A stretch of DNA of 64,000 nt. Source: Vibrio mexicanus. Lineage in GTDB: Bacteria; Pseudomonadota; Gammaproteobacteria; Enterobacterales; Vibrionaceae. The translations under genes and the position numbers were made by a program. Positions 20,746 to 30,758 of the stretch are shown here, piece after piece; the first letter of the stretch is position 1; the number at the start of each line of letters is the position of its first letter. Below the pieces are notes generated by a model. It had not been told where the DNA came from, ran no database searches, and was given only the letters and a program-made list of their open reading frames with translations. Location of the stretch: assembly GCF_001012815.1 (NCBI RefSeq), contig NZ_JYJP01000055.1:60817-124816 (forward strand). The letters run 5' to 3'.

Positions 20746-21789
20746 CTAGTGTCCGTAAGTTCTTGGTTTTGTGTAGTAGTCGATCAGTGGTACACACATG
20801 TTAGCCAGCAGTACAGCGAATGCGACACCATCAGGGAAGCCGCCCCAACTGCGAATAATGAAGACCATGGCGCCAATGAATGCGCCGTAGATCAATCGCC
20901 CTTTCACTGTCGTCGAAGCTGATACAGGATCGGTTGCGATAAAGAACGCGCCGATCATGGTTGCGCCAGACAACAAGTGTAATAGTGGCGTGCCCGTAGT
21001 ACCAGGTGCCAGCAACATGCTCAGTGTGCTCGCTACTGCCAGACCTGCTAATAAGCCTACAGGAATGTGCCAGTTGATAATGCGCAATTTCAACAGCGCT
21101 AGTCCGCCAGCTAGGTAGGCAAGGTTTACCCACTCCCAACCAACGCCAGCAATACCGCCAAATTGGGCTGTCTCATTGCTTCACTGGTTGTTTGGCCGGT
21201 TGTTAGCGCTGTTTTGAACGCATCTAACGGTGTAGCCATGGTCACCCCATCTATCCCAGTGCGAATTTGAATAAGTGATAAACCATCGGTGTTGAATCCA
21301 CCAAAGATCAGCGAAAACGCATCCACGAATGTGATTGGATCTCTAGACAGGACCGCAGGCTCAATCCAACTGGTCATTTGCACCGGGAACGAGATGAGTA
21401 ACACTACGTAAGCCACCATTGCGGGATTAAATAGGTTTTGTCCTAATCCACCATAGAGGTGTTTGGCAATAACAATGGCAAAAAAGATACCAATGAACAA
21501 AATCCACCAAGGGCGAGTGGGGGATGGCAACGGCAAGTAACCAAGCGGTGACGATTGCACTATTGTCACGAAGCGCTGAAAACGGATGACGTTTGCGAGC
21601 CAACATCACTAAGCCTTCGAATATCACCGCAAGGGTGATAGCGAACACAAGCTGGATGATTGTTCCCCAACCAAAAAAGTAGGTCTGAGCAATAAGGCCA
21701 GGAAGGGCACAAATCGCGACCCATTTCATTAGGTCTGGCGTGCTCTTTCGATTATGCGCATGGGGCGAGCTGGCAATAAAAAATGACAC
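20746..21789 (-). CDS. rnfD: Rnf complex subunit RnfD (frame broken three times)
   Basis: Integral membrane subunit with covalent FMN. Three fragments together make a full RnfD of about 348 residues: [16 protein letters not shown]... (GTG 21789), [32 protein letters not shown]..., and [13 protein letters not shown]... to the stop at 20746. Reading one more base in each of the G runs (plus strand) 21519-21523 and 21511-21513 restores the family sequence AIPPLAPWW. One more in 21165-21167 restores [24 protein letters not shown]. Three homopolymer undercalls in one gene point to sequencing error. The GTG start overlaps the rnfC stop by one base. Confidence 0.92.
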
Positions 21790-24371
21790 TACTCTTTCTC
21801 CTCAGAGTTATTCTGCAGATTCGCTTGTTCTGCTTTTCGAGCCTTAGCCCTTGCAATGGCGGCCGCTACCGCCGCTTTTTTCGGGTCGACCGCCTCTTCG
21901 TCTGAAGATTCATGCGTCTCTTCAGAAGGTTGCTCGTTTTCAGCCTCTTGCTGAGCTTTTTTGGCTTTAGCACGAGCAATCGCAGCAGCAACGGCTGCTT
22001 TCTTCGGGTCAACCGCTTCTTCGTTTGAAGACTCAGAAGTCTCTTCGGAAGGTGGAACATCACCTATTTCTTTCTGTGTCTTCTTTGCTTTAGCGCGTGC
22101 AATCGCAGCCGCTATGGCCGCTTTCTTCGGATCGATCGTTTCTTCGTCTGAAGATTCAGAAGTCTCTTCAACGGGTTGAGCATCTGTTTCTTGCTGTGCC
22201 TTCTTTGCTTTAGCACGCGCAATCGCAGCAGCAACGGCTGCTTTCTTCAGATCGTTCGCTTCTTTGTCTGAAGGTTTAGAAGTCTCTTCCGAAGGTTGAG
22301 CATCGTCTGTTTCTTGTTGCGCCTTCTTTGCTTTAGCGCGAGCAATCGCAGCCGCTATGGCCGCTTTCTTTGGATCGATCGATTCTTCGTCTGAAGATTC
22401 AGAAGTCTCTTCAGCAGGTAGAGTGTTATCTGTATCTTGCTGCGCCTTCTTGGCTTTCGCACGAGCAATCGCAGCAGCTATGGCCGCTTTCTTAGGATCA
22501 ACCGCTTCTTCGTTTGAAGATTTATCACCAGTGTTTTGAGTATCAGTACCTTGGGACTGTTCGGCCTTCTTCGCTTTAGCGCGCGCAATGGCTGCAGCTA
22601 CCGCCGATTTCTTGTCTATAGAACCTGAATCGTTAGCTTCAGCAGATTCGTTGGATTGCGCTTGTTCTTGCTTGGCTTTACGCTCACGAGCTTGACGTTT
22701 GCGCTCTTCGCGTAGTTTCGCCATTTCGCTGTTGTCTGGCTCTGTACTGCCAGACTCCATCGCAGCTTGCTGTTTCGCTTTTGCTTTGGCAATGGCCGCA
22801 GCAACAGCTGGCTTGACGGTTGGTTTTTTGGTCTTCTCTTTTTGAGCTTTAACGCGAGCAATCGCTGCAGCAATAGCATCATCGCCACCGCTAGACTCTT
22901 TCATCGTTTTACGACGATTGTCGGCTGCTTTCTTGAAGCGATTTTCACGTTCGGCTTTGTCACGCTCCATTCGAGCGTTCTTTTCTTCAAAGCGCTGTTT
23001 TGCGCGCTCGGCAGCAAGCGCTTCGTCTTTACGTGTGCGGATCTCAGCTTTGGCTTGACGATAGTAATGCACCAGTGGGATTTCACTTGGGCAAACATAC
23101 GCACAGGCACCGCACTCAATACAATCTTTTAGGTTGAGCTCTTCGCACTTATCGTAGTCTTCTGCTTTCGCATACCATTGGAGTTGTTGCGGCAATAAAG
23201 AAGCAGGGCAGGCGTCGGCACACTGACTACAGCGAATACACTCCATCTCATAGCGAGACGAGGAAATCTCTTTGCGTGTAGGAGCCAGAATGCAGTTGGA
23301 TGTTTTGGTAATCGGCACATTCCCATGAGGGAGTGTGAACCCCATCATAGGACCGCCCATGATTAGACGCTCTAATTTGCGGTCAGCTTTGTAACCAAAT
23401 TCATTGAGTAACGCCTCAACGGAAGTACCAATTCGAGCCCAGACATTTTTAGGCTTCGAGAACGTGTTACCGGTTAAAGTAACCACGCGATCAATGACGG
23501 GTTCACCATCGCAAATCGCTCGTTTAATGGCATAAAGCGAGCCCACGTTCTGCACTAAAATTCCGATGTCAGCAGGAATGCCGTCGTTAGGCGCTTCTTT
23601 GTTGGTCAGAATTTTTATCAGCTGCTTTTCACCGCCCGATGGGTATTTGGTCGGAATAACTCGGATGACCAGATCTTTGTCTTCGGCAGCATGCTGTAGA
23701 GCTTTGATCGCTTCTGGCTTGTTGTCTTCTATACCAATGATGGTCAGTTTTGGCTTTAAGATGTGCTCGACAATTTCAATGCCGATAATGATTTCTTGAG
23801 CGTGTTCTTGCATCAAGCGGTCATCGGCTGTGATGTAAGGTTCGCACTCAGCGGCATTGATAATGAGTATCTCAGTGCGCGCTAGGCCTGACTGGATCTT
23901 TTTTGCCGTCGGGAAGCCAGCGCCACCCATACCTGAGATTCCCGCGAGCCGGATCTGCTCAATTAACTCATCGCCAGACAGTTGGGTGTAATCTTCGCAA
24001 ATAGTTCGTTCACACCAAGTATCTTCTCCATCAGGTTTGATGACGATAGATAGCTCTTTTAAACCAGATGGATGAGCGGTTGTTCTTGGCTCAATGGCTG
24101 TAATGGTACCCGAAGTCGACGCATGAATAGGCAACATGAAACTGGTGTTGTAGCGCGTAAGAGGTTGGCCTTTGAGAACCTTATCTCCAACCGCAACAAT
24201 CAGATCGCCCGCTTTACCAATGTGTTGTTTAAGCGGTAACACGATTTCAGTGGGTACAGACGCAGACACAATCGGATTTTGGTTCGATTGCGTTTTGTTT
24301 TCGGCAGGATGAATACCCCCAGGAAAGTCCCACAGGGTGCCTTGTTTGATTTGTTCAATTAACGACAACAT
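21789..24371 (-). CDS. rnfC: Rnf complex subunit RnfC with long Ala/Lys tandem-repeat tail
   Basis: Peripheral NADH/FMN- and Fe-S-binding subunit of Rnf. It has 860 residues, longer than E. coli RsxC (740). The N-terminal half has [13 protein letters not shown], the NADH/FMN region GGEKQL, and two 4Fe-4S motifs, [12 protein letters not shown] and [12 protein letters not shown]. From about residue 450 a coiled, charged linker leads into nine modules of the type [17 protein letters not shown]. The last six or so are near-perfect 41-residue tandem repeats. The tail is typical of gammaproteobacterial RnfC; its copy number varies between strains. The stop overlaps the rnfD start. Confidence 0.94.
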   Translation of the reverse strand: MLSLIEQIKQGTLWDFPGGIHPAENKTQSNQNPIVSASVPTEIVLPLKQHIGKAGDLIVAVGDKVLKGQPLTRYNTSFMLPIHASTSGTITAIEPRTTAHPSGLKELSIVIKPDGEDTWCERTICEDYTQLSGDELIEQIRLAGISGMGGAGFPTAKKIQSGLARTEILIINAAECEPYITADDRLMQEHAQEIIIGIEIVEHILKPKLTIIGIEDNKPEAIKALQHAAEDKDLVIRVIPTKYPSGGEKQLIKILTNKEAPNDGIPADIGILVQNVGSLYAIKRAICDGEPVIDRVVTLTGNTFSKPKNVWARIGTSVEALLNEFGYKADRKLERLIMGGPMMGFTLPHGNVPITKTSNCILAPTRKEISSSRYEMECIRCSQCADACPASLLPQQLQWYAKAEDYDKCEELNLKDCIECGACAYVCPSEIPLVHYYRQAKAEIRTRKDEALAAERAKQRFEEKNARMERDKAERENRFKKAADNRRKTMKESSGGDDAIAAAIARVKAQKEKTKKPTVKPAVAAAIAKAKAKQQAAMESGSTEPDNSEMAKLREERKRQARERKAKQEQAQSNESAEANDSGSIDKKSAVAAAIARAKAKKAEQSQGTDTQNTGDKSSNEEAVDPKKAAIAAAIARAKAKKAQQDTDNTLPAEETSESSDEESIDPKKAAIAAAIARAKAKKAQQETDDAQPSEETSKPSDKEANDLKKAAVAAAIARAKAKKAQQETDAQPVEETSESSDEETIDPKKAAIAAAIARAKAKKTQKEIGDVPPSEETSESSNEEAVDPKKAAVAAAIARAKAKKAQQEAENEQPSEETHESSDEEAVDPKKAAVAAAIARAKARKAEQANLQNNSEEKE
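21830..22625. repeat. 123-bp in-frame tandem repeat array in rnfC
   Basis: Consecutive modules start with (A/S/T)(V/I)DPKKAA and recur every 41 codons (one interval is 40), about six to seven copies. Each encodes an Ala-rich helix with AIARAKAKK followed by an acidic ETSESSDEE spacer. The period is a multiple of three, so copy-number change keeps the frame. Confidence 0.85.
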
Positions 24372-24377
24372 ACCACT

Positions 24378-24966
24378 TTAACTCGCTTTGCCCTGCACAT
24401 CAGTGCTAGGCGATTCGGTAACATTAACAACAGGAATAGAGTTCAGCTGCCACTTCCAAGTGTCGGTCGTTGTCTCTACTGGGATCATTTCAATACAGTC
24501 TGTTGGGCAAGGAGCAACACAGAGGTCACAGCCCGTACATTCATCCTTGATTACGGTGTGAAGTGCTTTTGTTCCACCTACGATGGCATCAACGGGACAC
24601 GCCTGAATACATTTGGTGCATCCTATACACATGTCTTCGTGAATGTAGCGACGGTTTTGACGTTATCCGACAGGTCATGAGCGGAGTCTTGGACTTCAAC
24701 GCCCATTAAGTCCGCTAACTTTTCAATCGTAGCTTGCCCGCCGGGAGGACATTTGTTGATGTTGTCCCCATTGGCGATCGCTTCTGCGTAAGGTCTACAG
24801 CCAGGATAGCCACATTGACCACATTGAGTTTGTGGCAAAATACTGTCTATCTGGTCGACGATCGGATCGGCTTCAACTTTGAATCGGATCGAGCGAAGCC
24901 AAGCAGCGCACCAAACAGTGCGGCTAACGCGACAACGGCCAATACAGCAATCAGGATGGTACTCAT
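24378..24966 (-). CDS. rnfB: Rnf complex subunit RnfB (ferredoxin, frame broken twice)
   Basis: Fe-S protein that receives electrons for the Rnf complex. Three fragments make about 196 residues. The N-terminal membrane anchor starts at ATG 24966. Then come the Cys-rich [20 protein letters not shown] motif and two 4Fe-4S motifs, [12 protein letters not shown] and [12 protein letters not shown]. Breaks: AA for the A at 24892 restores [20 protein letters not shown], and AA for the A at 24647 restores [14 protein letters not shown]. The start shares an A with the rnfA stop. Both breaks are at doubled bases, so probably artefacts. Confidence 0.92.
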
Positions 24967-25547
24967 TATAGTTTCACCAGACCCGTAAAGCCCATGAAGG
25001 CAAGCGACATCAAACCTGCAGTGATCATGGCAATCGACGCACCTTTGAATGGAGCGGGTACGTCGGCTGCTGCAATACGCTCACGCATAGAAGCAAATAG
25101 AATCAGAACTAGCGAGAAGCCGGCCGCAGCACCAAATCCATAAACGATAGATTCGACAAAGTTGTGGCTCTCTTGAATGTTCAGCAGAGCAACACCTAGA
25201 ACCGCACAGTTCGTCGTGATCAGAGGCAAGAAAATACCGAGCAGGCGATATAGGGTCGGGCTAGTTTTGTGCACGACCATTTCCGTGAACTGCACCACTA
25301 CGGCGATCACGAGAATAAAGCTCATTGTTCTCAGGTATTCAATGCCAAGTGGCGCAAGAATGTAGGTTTCTACAAGATAGGCGCTCACTGAAGCAAGGGT
25401 CAAGACGAATGTTGTCGCCAGCCCCATTCCAATGGCCGTTTCGAGTTTTTTCGACACGCCCATAAATGGGCATAAGCCCAAGAACTTTACCAGTACAAAG
25501 TTGTTGACGAGCACAGTGCCGACCAACAACAAAAGATATTCGGTCAT
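24966..25547 (-). CDS. rnfA: Rnf complex subunit RnfA
   Basis: Integral membrane subunit of the Rnf pump, 193 residues, homologous to NqrE, with six membrane segments. The conserved [20 protein letters not shown], with an intramembrane Cys, and [15 protein letters not shown], with the second Cys, are present; the pair is thought to bind an iron centre with RnfE. First gene of rnfABCDGE, coupled to rnfB through a taATG overlap. Intact. Confidence 0.96.
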   Translation of the reverse strand: MTEYLLLLVGTVLVNNFVLVKFLGLCPFMGVSKKLETAIGMGLATTFVLTLASVSAYLVETYILAPLGIEYLRTMSFILVIAVVVQFTEMVVHKTSPTLYRLLGIFLPLITTNCAVLGVALLNIQESHNFVESIVYGFGAAAGFSLVLILFASMRERIAAADVPAPFKGASIAMITAGLMSLAFMGFTGLVKL

Positions 25548-25821
25548 AGTAGTTTTAGTTTAAAAATCCGATCCCTTTATTATCCTGTTTTGGTGGGTTA
25601 ATAACAACCAAGGAAAGATAAGGTTTTACATGTATGAATAAAAAGTATACGTAATATCAACGGATTCGTATCACTAACAAGGCTATTTGGGCCAGAACGT
25701 CTTGTCAGATCATTCAAAGGTCGATAGAAAGGCTCTTTTTTACTCAGATGAGATCGAGGGTTTTAAGGTTCTTCAGAAGGCTTGGAGCGGCAGTTTTGTA
25801 CTGAAAAGCAGTTTAGAAACG
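25548..25821. other. Non-coding region upstream of rnfA
   Basis: This stretch would hold the rnf promoter on the minus strand, but I see no convincing -35/-10 pair. A plus-strand ORF at 25687-25929 runs through terminators and a tRNA remnant and is not a gene. Confidence 0.4.
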
Positions 25822-25852
25822 AAAAAGCCGCGTCTTTCGACACGGCTTTTTC
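25822..25852 (-). terminator. Terminator downstream of the tRNA remnant
   Basis: Minus strand: aaaaagccgtgtc/gacgcggcttttt, a 13-bp stem with one G-U pair and a GAAA loop, with a T run. Confidence 0.85.
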
Positions 25853-25858
25853 TAAACT

Positions 25859-25890
25859 TGGCTGTCCTGCGGACTCGAACGCGGGCGGCT
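25859..25890 (-). pseudogene. 3' remnant of a tRNA gene
   Basis: On the minus strand the sequence GTTCGAGTCCGCAGGACAGCCA is close to the T-loop/acceptor end of a tRNA, ending in CCA and followed by a terminator. A matching 5' acceptor strand (tgtcct) is not found upstream. If one G at 25871-25872 and one C after 25880 were undercalled, the T arm would be perfect (GCGGG TTCGAGT CCCGC). Probably a relic of a shortened tRNA cluster with tRNA-Asn. Confidence 0.5.
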
Positions 25891-25934
25891 AGCTCTGTGA
25901 CATTGGCTTGGAACAAGCCAGTCGCTTAAAAGTA

Positions 25935-25965
25935 AAAAAGCTCAACCTTTCGATTGAGCTTTTTT
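25935..25965 (-). terminator. Terminator of tRNA-Asn
   Basis: Minus strand: aaaaaagctcaa/ttgagctttttt with a short loop, a few bases after the tRNA CCA end. Confidence 0.88.
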
Positions 25966-25972
25966 AGAAATT

Positions 25973-26048
25973 TGGCTCCCCCTGCGGGACTCGAACCTGC
26001 GACATACGGATTAACAGTCCGCCGTTCTACCAACTGAACTAAGGGGGA
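25973..26048 (-). tRNA. tRNA-Asn (GTT)
   Basis: A 76-nt tRNA with encoded CCA. Acceptor TCCCCCT pairs with AGGGGGA. The D arm is GTTCAGTTGGTAGAAC, the anticodon loop CTGTTAATC has GTT, and the T arm is GCAGG TTCGAGT CCCGC with one mismatch at an end. It matches E. coli tRNA-Asn closely. Confidence 0.97.
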
Positions 26049-26067
26049 ATTGCTTTAAGCGCTGCGA

Positions 26068-26096
26068 ATCTTAGCGATAGTGCATAATCATGTCAA
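26068..26096 (-). promoter_or_regulatory. Sigma-70 promoter of tRNA-Asn
   Basis: Minus strand: a perfect TTGACA (26096-26091), a 17-bp spacer, TAAGAT (26073-26068), then a GC-rich discriminator, as in stringently controlled stable-RNA promoters. Confidence 0.85.
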
Positions 26097-26181
26097 TAAT
26101 TAAAACAGCGAAAAAACGAAATAAAAAGCGTAAAAAAAATCTTTACTTTTTTGTATCCCTTACAGTTAAAGGGCTTTCTTT

Positions 26182-26208
26182 ACTTATCCACCAAAATTGT
26201 GGATAAGT
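26182..26208. promoter_or_regulatory. Inverted pair of DnaA boxes upstream of uvrB
   Basis: A 10-bp inverted repeat ACTTATCCAC/GTGGATAAGT with a 7-nt spacer. The right arm read on the minus strand is an exact TTATCCACA box; the left is TTATCCACC. It could be a DnaA regulatory site. It has no T tract of the terminator kind. The rest of 26097-26593 shows no gene. Confidence 0.55.
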
Positions 26209-26540
26209 GTGTGAATGACTCCTGATTAACTATTTTTGATCTTCTGATACTGTGAATAACAATCGATTGCTCTAAATAAGGGATTACTGATAAAGCGCTG
26301 TCGCAAAAGGGGTTTGATACGTTTTTACTGGTGTTGTTGATAGATTGGTAATGATAAGTGAGAGATATGGATCGAAAAAGATCTTGTTATTTTGGGGAAA
26401 AGCTGTGAATGATTTTTAGGGAGTTTTCAAGGAAGAAGATCATTCAGGGCGAAAGATATTAACAGACTTAAATGCAGTAATCTAGCGGCAGAATCAACAT
26501 GTCATAAAATTAGTCGGATATTCTGATTTATTTATTGCGG

Positions 26541-26556
26541 GTGTATGGATATACAG
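26541..26556. promoter_or_regulatory. LexA (SOS) box of uvrB
   Basis: GTGTATGGATATACAG matches CTGT-N8-ACAG with one mismatch at the first base. It is 38 bases before the uvrB start. uvrB is a known SOS gene. Confidence 0.65.
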
Positions 26557-26593
26557 TCACAATAAACAGATCGAAAGCAGAGGGTAGGATAAT

Positions 26594-28624
26594 ATGAGTA
26601 AAGTATTCGAATTGGTTTCAGATTATAAACCATCCGGCGATCAGCCCACGGCGATCAAAACGCTTTTGGATGGGATTGATTCTGGCCTCGCTCATCAAAC
26701 CCTACTTGGTGTAACGGGATCGGGTAAAACATTTACGCTGGCAAACGTGATTGCTCAGGCGCAAAGGCCCGCTATTTTACTTGCACCAAACAAAACCTTA
26801 GCAGCCCAGTTGTACGGCGAGATGAAGGCTTTCTTTCCGAATAATGCGGTTGAGTATTTTGTTTCTTACTACGACTACTATCAGCCAGAAGCCTACGTTC
26901 CTACCACTGACACTTTTATTGAAAAAGACTCTTCGGTGAATGCCCACATCGAACAGATGCGCCTATCGGCAACCAAAGCGTTGCTTGAGCGTAAAGACGC
27001 CATCATTGTTGCATCTGTCTCCGCTATATACGGCCTTGGCGATCCGGAATCCTATCTAAAAATGATGCTCCACGTGCGTCGTGGTGATGTGCTAGATCAG
27101 CGCGATATTTTACGCCGATTAGCCGAACTGCAGTACAGTCGCAATGACGTGGCTTTCGAGCGAGGGCAGTTTAGAGTTCGTGGTGAAGTGATTGATATAT
27201 TCCCTGCAGAATCAGACCAAGATGCAGTGCGTATCGAGATGTTTGATGATGAGGTTGACTGCATTAGTGTATTCGATCCTTTGACTGGTGTGGTTAAACA
27301 ACGCGATTTGCCTCGTTATACGATTTACCCGAAAACGCACTATGTGACGCCAAGAGATCGCATGTTGGATGCGATTGAAAACATCAAAGATGAGTTGAGA
27401 ATCCGACAGGATTATCTACGCGATAACAATAAGTTGCTAGAAGAACAACGAATCTCTCAACGTACTCAGTTCGATATTGAAATGATGAACGAACTTGGCT
27501 TTTGTTCGGGTATCGAAAACTACTCTCGTTACTTAAGTGGACGCCAAGAGGGTGAGCCGCCACCAACCCTATTTGATTACCTTCCTCATGATGGCTTATT
27601 AGTCATTGATGAGTCCCACGTAACCGTTCCACAAATCGGTGCCATGTATAAGGGCGACCGTTCGCGTAAAGAAACCTTGGTTGAGTTCGGTTTTAGATTG
27701 CCATCTGCGCTTGATAACAGACCGCTCAAGTTTGAAGAGTTCGAATCTCTGGCGCCACAAACCATATTTGTGTCCGCGACTCCAGGTAACTACGAACTAG
27801 AAAAATGCTATGGCGATATTGCTGATCAAGTTGTTCGACCTACGGGATTATTGGATCCAGAACTGGAGGTGAGGCCAGTCGCGACTCAGGTTGATGACCT
27901 GTTGTCAGAAATTCGTATTCGAGCGCAAAAAGATGAACGTGTGCTTGTTACCACGTTAACCAAGCGTATGGCTGAAGATCTTACTGAATACCTTACTGAG
28001 CACGATGTGAAAGTTCGTTACCTTCACTCCGACATTGATACGGTTGAGCGAGTCGAGATCATTCGTGACTTACGTTTGGGTGAGTTTGATGTGCTGGTGG
28101 GGATCAACTTACTGCGAGAAGGTTTGGACATGCCGGAAGTGTCTCTGGTTGCTATTTTGGATGCAGACAAAGAGGGCTTCTTACGCTCGGAACGCTCATT
28201 AATCCAGACCATTGGTCGTGCTGCACGTAACATTAGTGGTAAAGCGATTCTTTATGCTGACTCCATTACCAAGTCGATGAAGAAAGCGATGGATGAGACC
28301 AATCGTCGCCGAGAGAAACAGCAGGCCTACAACGAAGAGCGTGGCATTACGCCGCAAGCGCTTAAGCGTAATGTGAAAGACATTATGGAATTGGGCGATA
28401 TCACTAAGGCTAAGAGCCAACGTGTGAGCAAACAAGTCCCGTTGTCGAAAGTGGCGGAGCCTTCGCAAACTTACTCTTCTTTCTCGCCGCAGCAGCTCGA
28501 GAAAGAGATCGCTAAGCTAGAAGCTCAGATGTATAAGCATGCTCAAGACCTTGAGTTTGAGTTGGCGGCTGAGAAGCGCGATGAGATCGAAAAACTACGA
28601 GCGCAGTTTATCGCTAACAGTTAG
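26594..28624 (+). CDS. uvrB: Excinuclease ABC subunit B
   Basis: UvrB verifies DNA damage handed over by UvrA and recruits UvrC in nucleotide excision repair. It has 676 residues, full length. The Walker A motif GVTGSGKT (about 39-46), the damage-probing beta-hairpin region [19 protein letters not shown] as the helicase Walker [10 protein letters not shown] as motif VI, and the C-terminal UVR coiled coil (about 636-671) are all present. ATG 26594 follows a weak AGGGTAGG site. A LexA-like box lies upstream. Intact. Confidence 0.97.
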   Translation: MSKVFELVSDYKPSGDQPTAIKTLLDGIDSGLAHQTLLGVTGSGKTFTLANVIAQAQRPAILLAPNKTLAAQLYGEMKAFFPNNAVEYFVSYYDYYQPEAYVPTTDTFIEKDSSVNAHIEQMRLSATKALLERKDAIIVASVSAIYGLGDPESYLKMMLHVRRGDVLDQRDILRRLAELQYSRNDVAFERGQFRVRGEVIDIFPAESDQDAVRIEMFDDEVDCISVFDPLTGVVKQRDLPRYTIYPKTHYVTPRDRMLDAIENIKDELRIRQDYLRDNNKLLEEQRISQRTQFDIEMMNELGFCSGIENYSRYLSGRQEGEPPPTLFDYLPHDGLLVIDESHVTVPQIGAMYKGDRSRKETLVEFGFRLPSALDNRPLKFEEFESLAPQTIFVSATPGNYELEKCYGDIADQVVRPTGLLDPELEVRPVATQVDDLLSEIRIRAQKDERVLVTTLTKRMAEDLTEYLTEHDVKVRYLHSDIDTVERVEIIRDLRLGEFDVLVGINLLREGLDMPEVSLVAILDADKEGFLRSERSLIQTIGRAARNISGKAILYADSITKSMKKAMDETNRRREKQQAYNEERGITPQALKRNVKDIMELGDITKAKSQRVSKQVPLSKVAEPSQTYSSFSPQQLEKEIAKLEAQMYKHAQDLEFELAAEKRDEIEKLRAQFIANS

Positions 28625-28720
28625 TCAATAGATCTCAGAGAACAGCTAGAAACGCAGATGGCTTCGGGATACGTTATTGAATGTATCGCGATGACTGCGA
28701 ATGAGCGAGGAATTCAGAAT

Positions 28721-28813
28721 AAAAAAAAGCCAACAGAATTTCTCTATTGGCTGTAATTTGTGAATACTAAGTTCACTAACAACGTCAGTTGGCTAGGTGA
28801 CCCATAAGGGTCA
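28721..28813 (-). ncRNA. qrr1: Qrr1-type quorum-regulatory sRNA
   Basis: On the minus strand, about 93 nt: a 5' hairpin TGACCCTTATGGGTCA, then the conserved Qrr target-pairing core (CTAGCCAACTGACGTTG and the following GTTAGTGAA), then a terminator AGCCAATAGAG...TTGGCT with T8. The position, divergent from luxO, is that of qrr1 in other vibrios. With Hfq it would regulate the master quorum regulator mRNAs (luxR/hapR-type) and luxO. The 5' end is inferred from the sigma-54 promoter. Confidence 0.93.
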
Positions 28814-28821
28814 TCAATACT

Positions 28822-28840
28822 AATGCAGATCGTATGCCAA
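28822..28840 (-). promoter_or_regulatory. Sigma-54 promoter of qrr1
   Basis: Minus strand TTGGCATACGATCTGCATT has the invariant GG and GC with exactly 10 bases between, placing +1 near 28813. Confidence 0.9.
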
Positions 28841-28898
28841 TTTTTTAACGCCAAAAAGTTGCCTGAATCATCATTTTTCGCATATTTTTAATACTGAA

Positions 28899-28942
28899 TT
28901 GCAAAATGCAATTCGAAATGCAATTATTGATTCAAAATGCAA
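28899..28942. promoter_or_regulatory. LuxO binding sites between qrr1 and luxO
   Basis: TTGCAAAATGCAA (28899-28911) fits TTGCA-N3-TGCAA exactly. Two further half-conserved copies, ATTCGAAATGCAA (28911-28923) and ATTCAAAATGCAA (28930-28942), follow toward luxO. LuxO-P bound here would activate qrr1 and could repress luxO. Confidence 0.85.
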
Positions 28943-28960
28943 ACACTATTTGGCTGGGTT

Positions 28961-30346
28961 ATGCAATCAGGATTAGATACTCAAAAGAATAAATACTTGC
29001 TGATGGTGGAGGATACGGCCTCTGTCGCGGCGCTATACCGTTCTTATCTCACCCCACTTGGTATCGACATTAATATTGTTGGTACAGGTCGCGATGCGAT
29101 CGAAAGTCTCTCATTTCGTACACCCGATTTAATACTGCTCGATTTACGATTACCAGATATGACGGGTATGGATGTTCTCTACGCGGTAAAACGCACCCAT
29201 CCAGATGTGCCAATCATCTTCATGACGGCCCATGGCTCCATTGATACGGCCGTTGAGGCAATGCGTCATGGCGCACAGGACTTTCTGATTAAACCTTGTG
29301 AGGCAGACCGACTGCGTGTCACGGTCAACAATGCAATTCGTAAAGCAAGTAAGTTAAAGACTGATGCAGGCAACCAGAACTACCAAGGTTTCATAGGCAG
29401 TAGTCAGATGATGCAAGCGGTTTATCGCACTATTGACTCGGCGGCGTCGAGTAAAGCCAGTATCTTTATCACGGGTGAAAGTGGTACCGGTAAAGAAGTG
29501 TGTGCCGAGGCAATTCACGCTGCAAGTCGAAGAGGGGATAAGCCCTTTATTGCAATTAACTGTGCTGCTATTCCTAAAGACCTCATTGAGAGTGAACTGT
29601 TTGGTCACGTTAAAGGTGCGTTTACCGGTGCGGCTACTGATAGGCAAGGCGCTGCAGAGCTTGCAGATGGCGGTACACTGTTCCTTGATGAGCTTTGCGA
29701 AATGGATCTAGATCTGCAGACCAAACTGTTGCGTTTTATTCAAACCGGTACGTTCCAAAAAGTGGGTTCTTCGAAGATGAAGAGTGTGGATGTACGTTTT
29801 GTTTGTGCAACCAACCGAGACCCGTGGAAAGAGGTAGAAGAAGGCCGATTCCGTGAAGACTTATATTACCGTCTGTATGTTATTCCTTTGCATCTTCCGC
29901 CATTGCGTGAGCGTGAAGAGGATGTCATTGAAATTGCTTACTCTCTGCTTGGATTCATGTCGAATGAAGAAGGGAAGGGGTTTGTAAGGCTTGCTCCTGA
30001 AGTGGTCGAACGTTTTAATAACTACGAATGGCCCGGTAACGTGAGGCAACTTCAAAACGTTTTGCGTAACGTCGTGGTGCTGAATCATGGGAAAGAGATC
30101 ACTCTAGAAATGCTGCCGCCTCCGCTTAATCAGCCGATTGATAATCTCATTCGTGTGCCAACTGAGGAAAAAGAGAGCATTTCGGTGCATGAAATCTTCC
30201 CTTTGTGGCTAACTGAGAAGGCAGCTATTGAGAAAGCTATCGAAGCGTGCGAAGGTAATATTCCTAAAGCGGCCGGATACTTAGATGTCAGTCCGTCGAC
30301 GATTTATCGAAAGATTCAAGCGTGGAACGCTAAGGAAAAAGAGTAG
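28961..30346 (+). CDS. luxO: Quorum-sensing sigma-54 response regulator LuxO
   Basis: At low cell density phosphorylated LuxO activates the Qrr sRNAs with sigma-54. It has 461 residues: receiver domain (about 15-130) with the phospho-acceptor in [13 protein letters not shown]+ sigma-54 activator domain with Walker A GESGTGKE, the sigma-54-contacting GAFTGA loop and GGTLFLDE; and a Fis-type HTH ending [11 protein letters not shown] choose ATG 28961 because it makes the phosphorylated residue Asp61, the numbering used with the corrected V. cholerae start. ATG 28937 overlaps the last LuxO half-site and is less likely. luxU follows immediately. Confidence 0.95.
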   Translation: MQSGLDTQKNKYLLMVEDTASVAALYRSYLTPLGIDINIVGTGRDAIESLSFRTPDLILLDLRLPDMTGMDVLYAVKRTHPDVPIIFMTAHGSIDTAVEAMRHGAQDFLIKPCEADRLRVTVNNAIRKASKLKTDAGNQNYQGFIGSSQMMQAVYRTIDSAASSKASIFITGESGTGKEVCAEAIHAASRRGDKPFIAINCAAIPKDLIESELFGHVKGAFTGAATDRQGAAELADGGTLFLDELCEMDLDLQTKLLRFIQTGTFQKVGSSKMKSVDVRFVCATNRDPWKEVEEGRFREDLYYRLYVIPLHLPPLREREEDVIEIAYSLLGFMSNEEGKGFVRLAPEVVERFNNYEWPGNVRQLQNVLRNVVVLNHGKEITLEMLPPPLNQPIDNLIRVPTEEKESISVHEIFPLWLTEKAAIEKAIEACEGNIPKAAGYLDVSPSTIYRKIQAWNAKEKE

Positions 30347-30685
30347 ATGGATGTTATCAATCACGAAAAACTAGAAAGACTTGGTAATGAGATTGGCGCC
30401 GATAATGTCCCTATATTACTCAATATTTTCCTCGGAGAACTTACGGAGTACATGGGGACGTTAGCTAATGAGTCAGGTATGCAGGGTGATGCTTTGAAAG
30501 AGATTAGCCATGCGCTAAAGAGCAGCGCTGCTAGTTTCGGCGCAGAAGCACTTTGTGCAACGGCGATTGAAATCGACTCATTGGTAAAGTCTGGCGAACA
30601 TTTTGATACCCGTTCGTATACGTCCAGTCTTGTTGAACTGCTTCAAGCGACTCACACCGAATACGAAAAAATCATGCAAAACTGA
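30347..30685 (+). CDS. luxU: Phosphorelay protein LuxU
   Basis: LuxU is a monomeric histidine phosphotransfer protein that carries phosphate from the hybrid sensor kinases LuxN/LuxPQ/CqsS to LuxO. It has 112 residues, all helical. The phospho-His is His55 in ISHALKSSAASFGA. ATG 30347 directly follows the luxO stop, so the two are co-translated. A strong terminator ends the operon. Confidence 0.95.
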   Translation: MDVINHEKLERLGNEIGADNVPILLNIFLGELTEYMGTLANESGMQGDALKEISHALKSSAASFGAEALCATAIEIDSLVKSGEHFDTRSYTSSLVELLQATHTEYEKIMQN

Positions 30686-30702
30686 TCGTTTTGATAAGAT
30701 CA

Positions 30703-30726
30703 AAAAAGGGAGCTCGGCTCCCTTTT
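30703..30726 (+). terminator. Terminator of luxOU
   Basis: aaaaagggagc/gctcccttttt with a 3-nt loop and T run. Confidence 0.92.
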
Positions 30727-30758
30727 TCTGTATCTACGGCTTCCTACTACTCAGTTCA

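Noticed and set aside
21830..22625. CRISPR-like periodic repeat
   Set aside because: The repeats are coding, in frame and lack unique spacers; they encode the RnfC tail.
22767..23132. Plus-strand ORF of 121 codons
   Set aside because: Antisense shadow of the repetitive rnfC gene; amino-acid composition is biased by the repeat complement.
25687..25929. 80-codon plus-strand ORF
   Set aside because: Passes through a terminator and the tRNA remnant.
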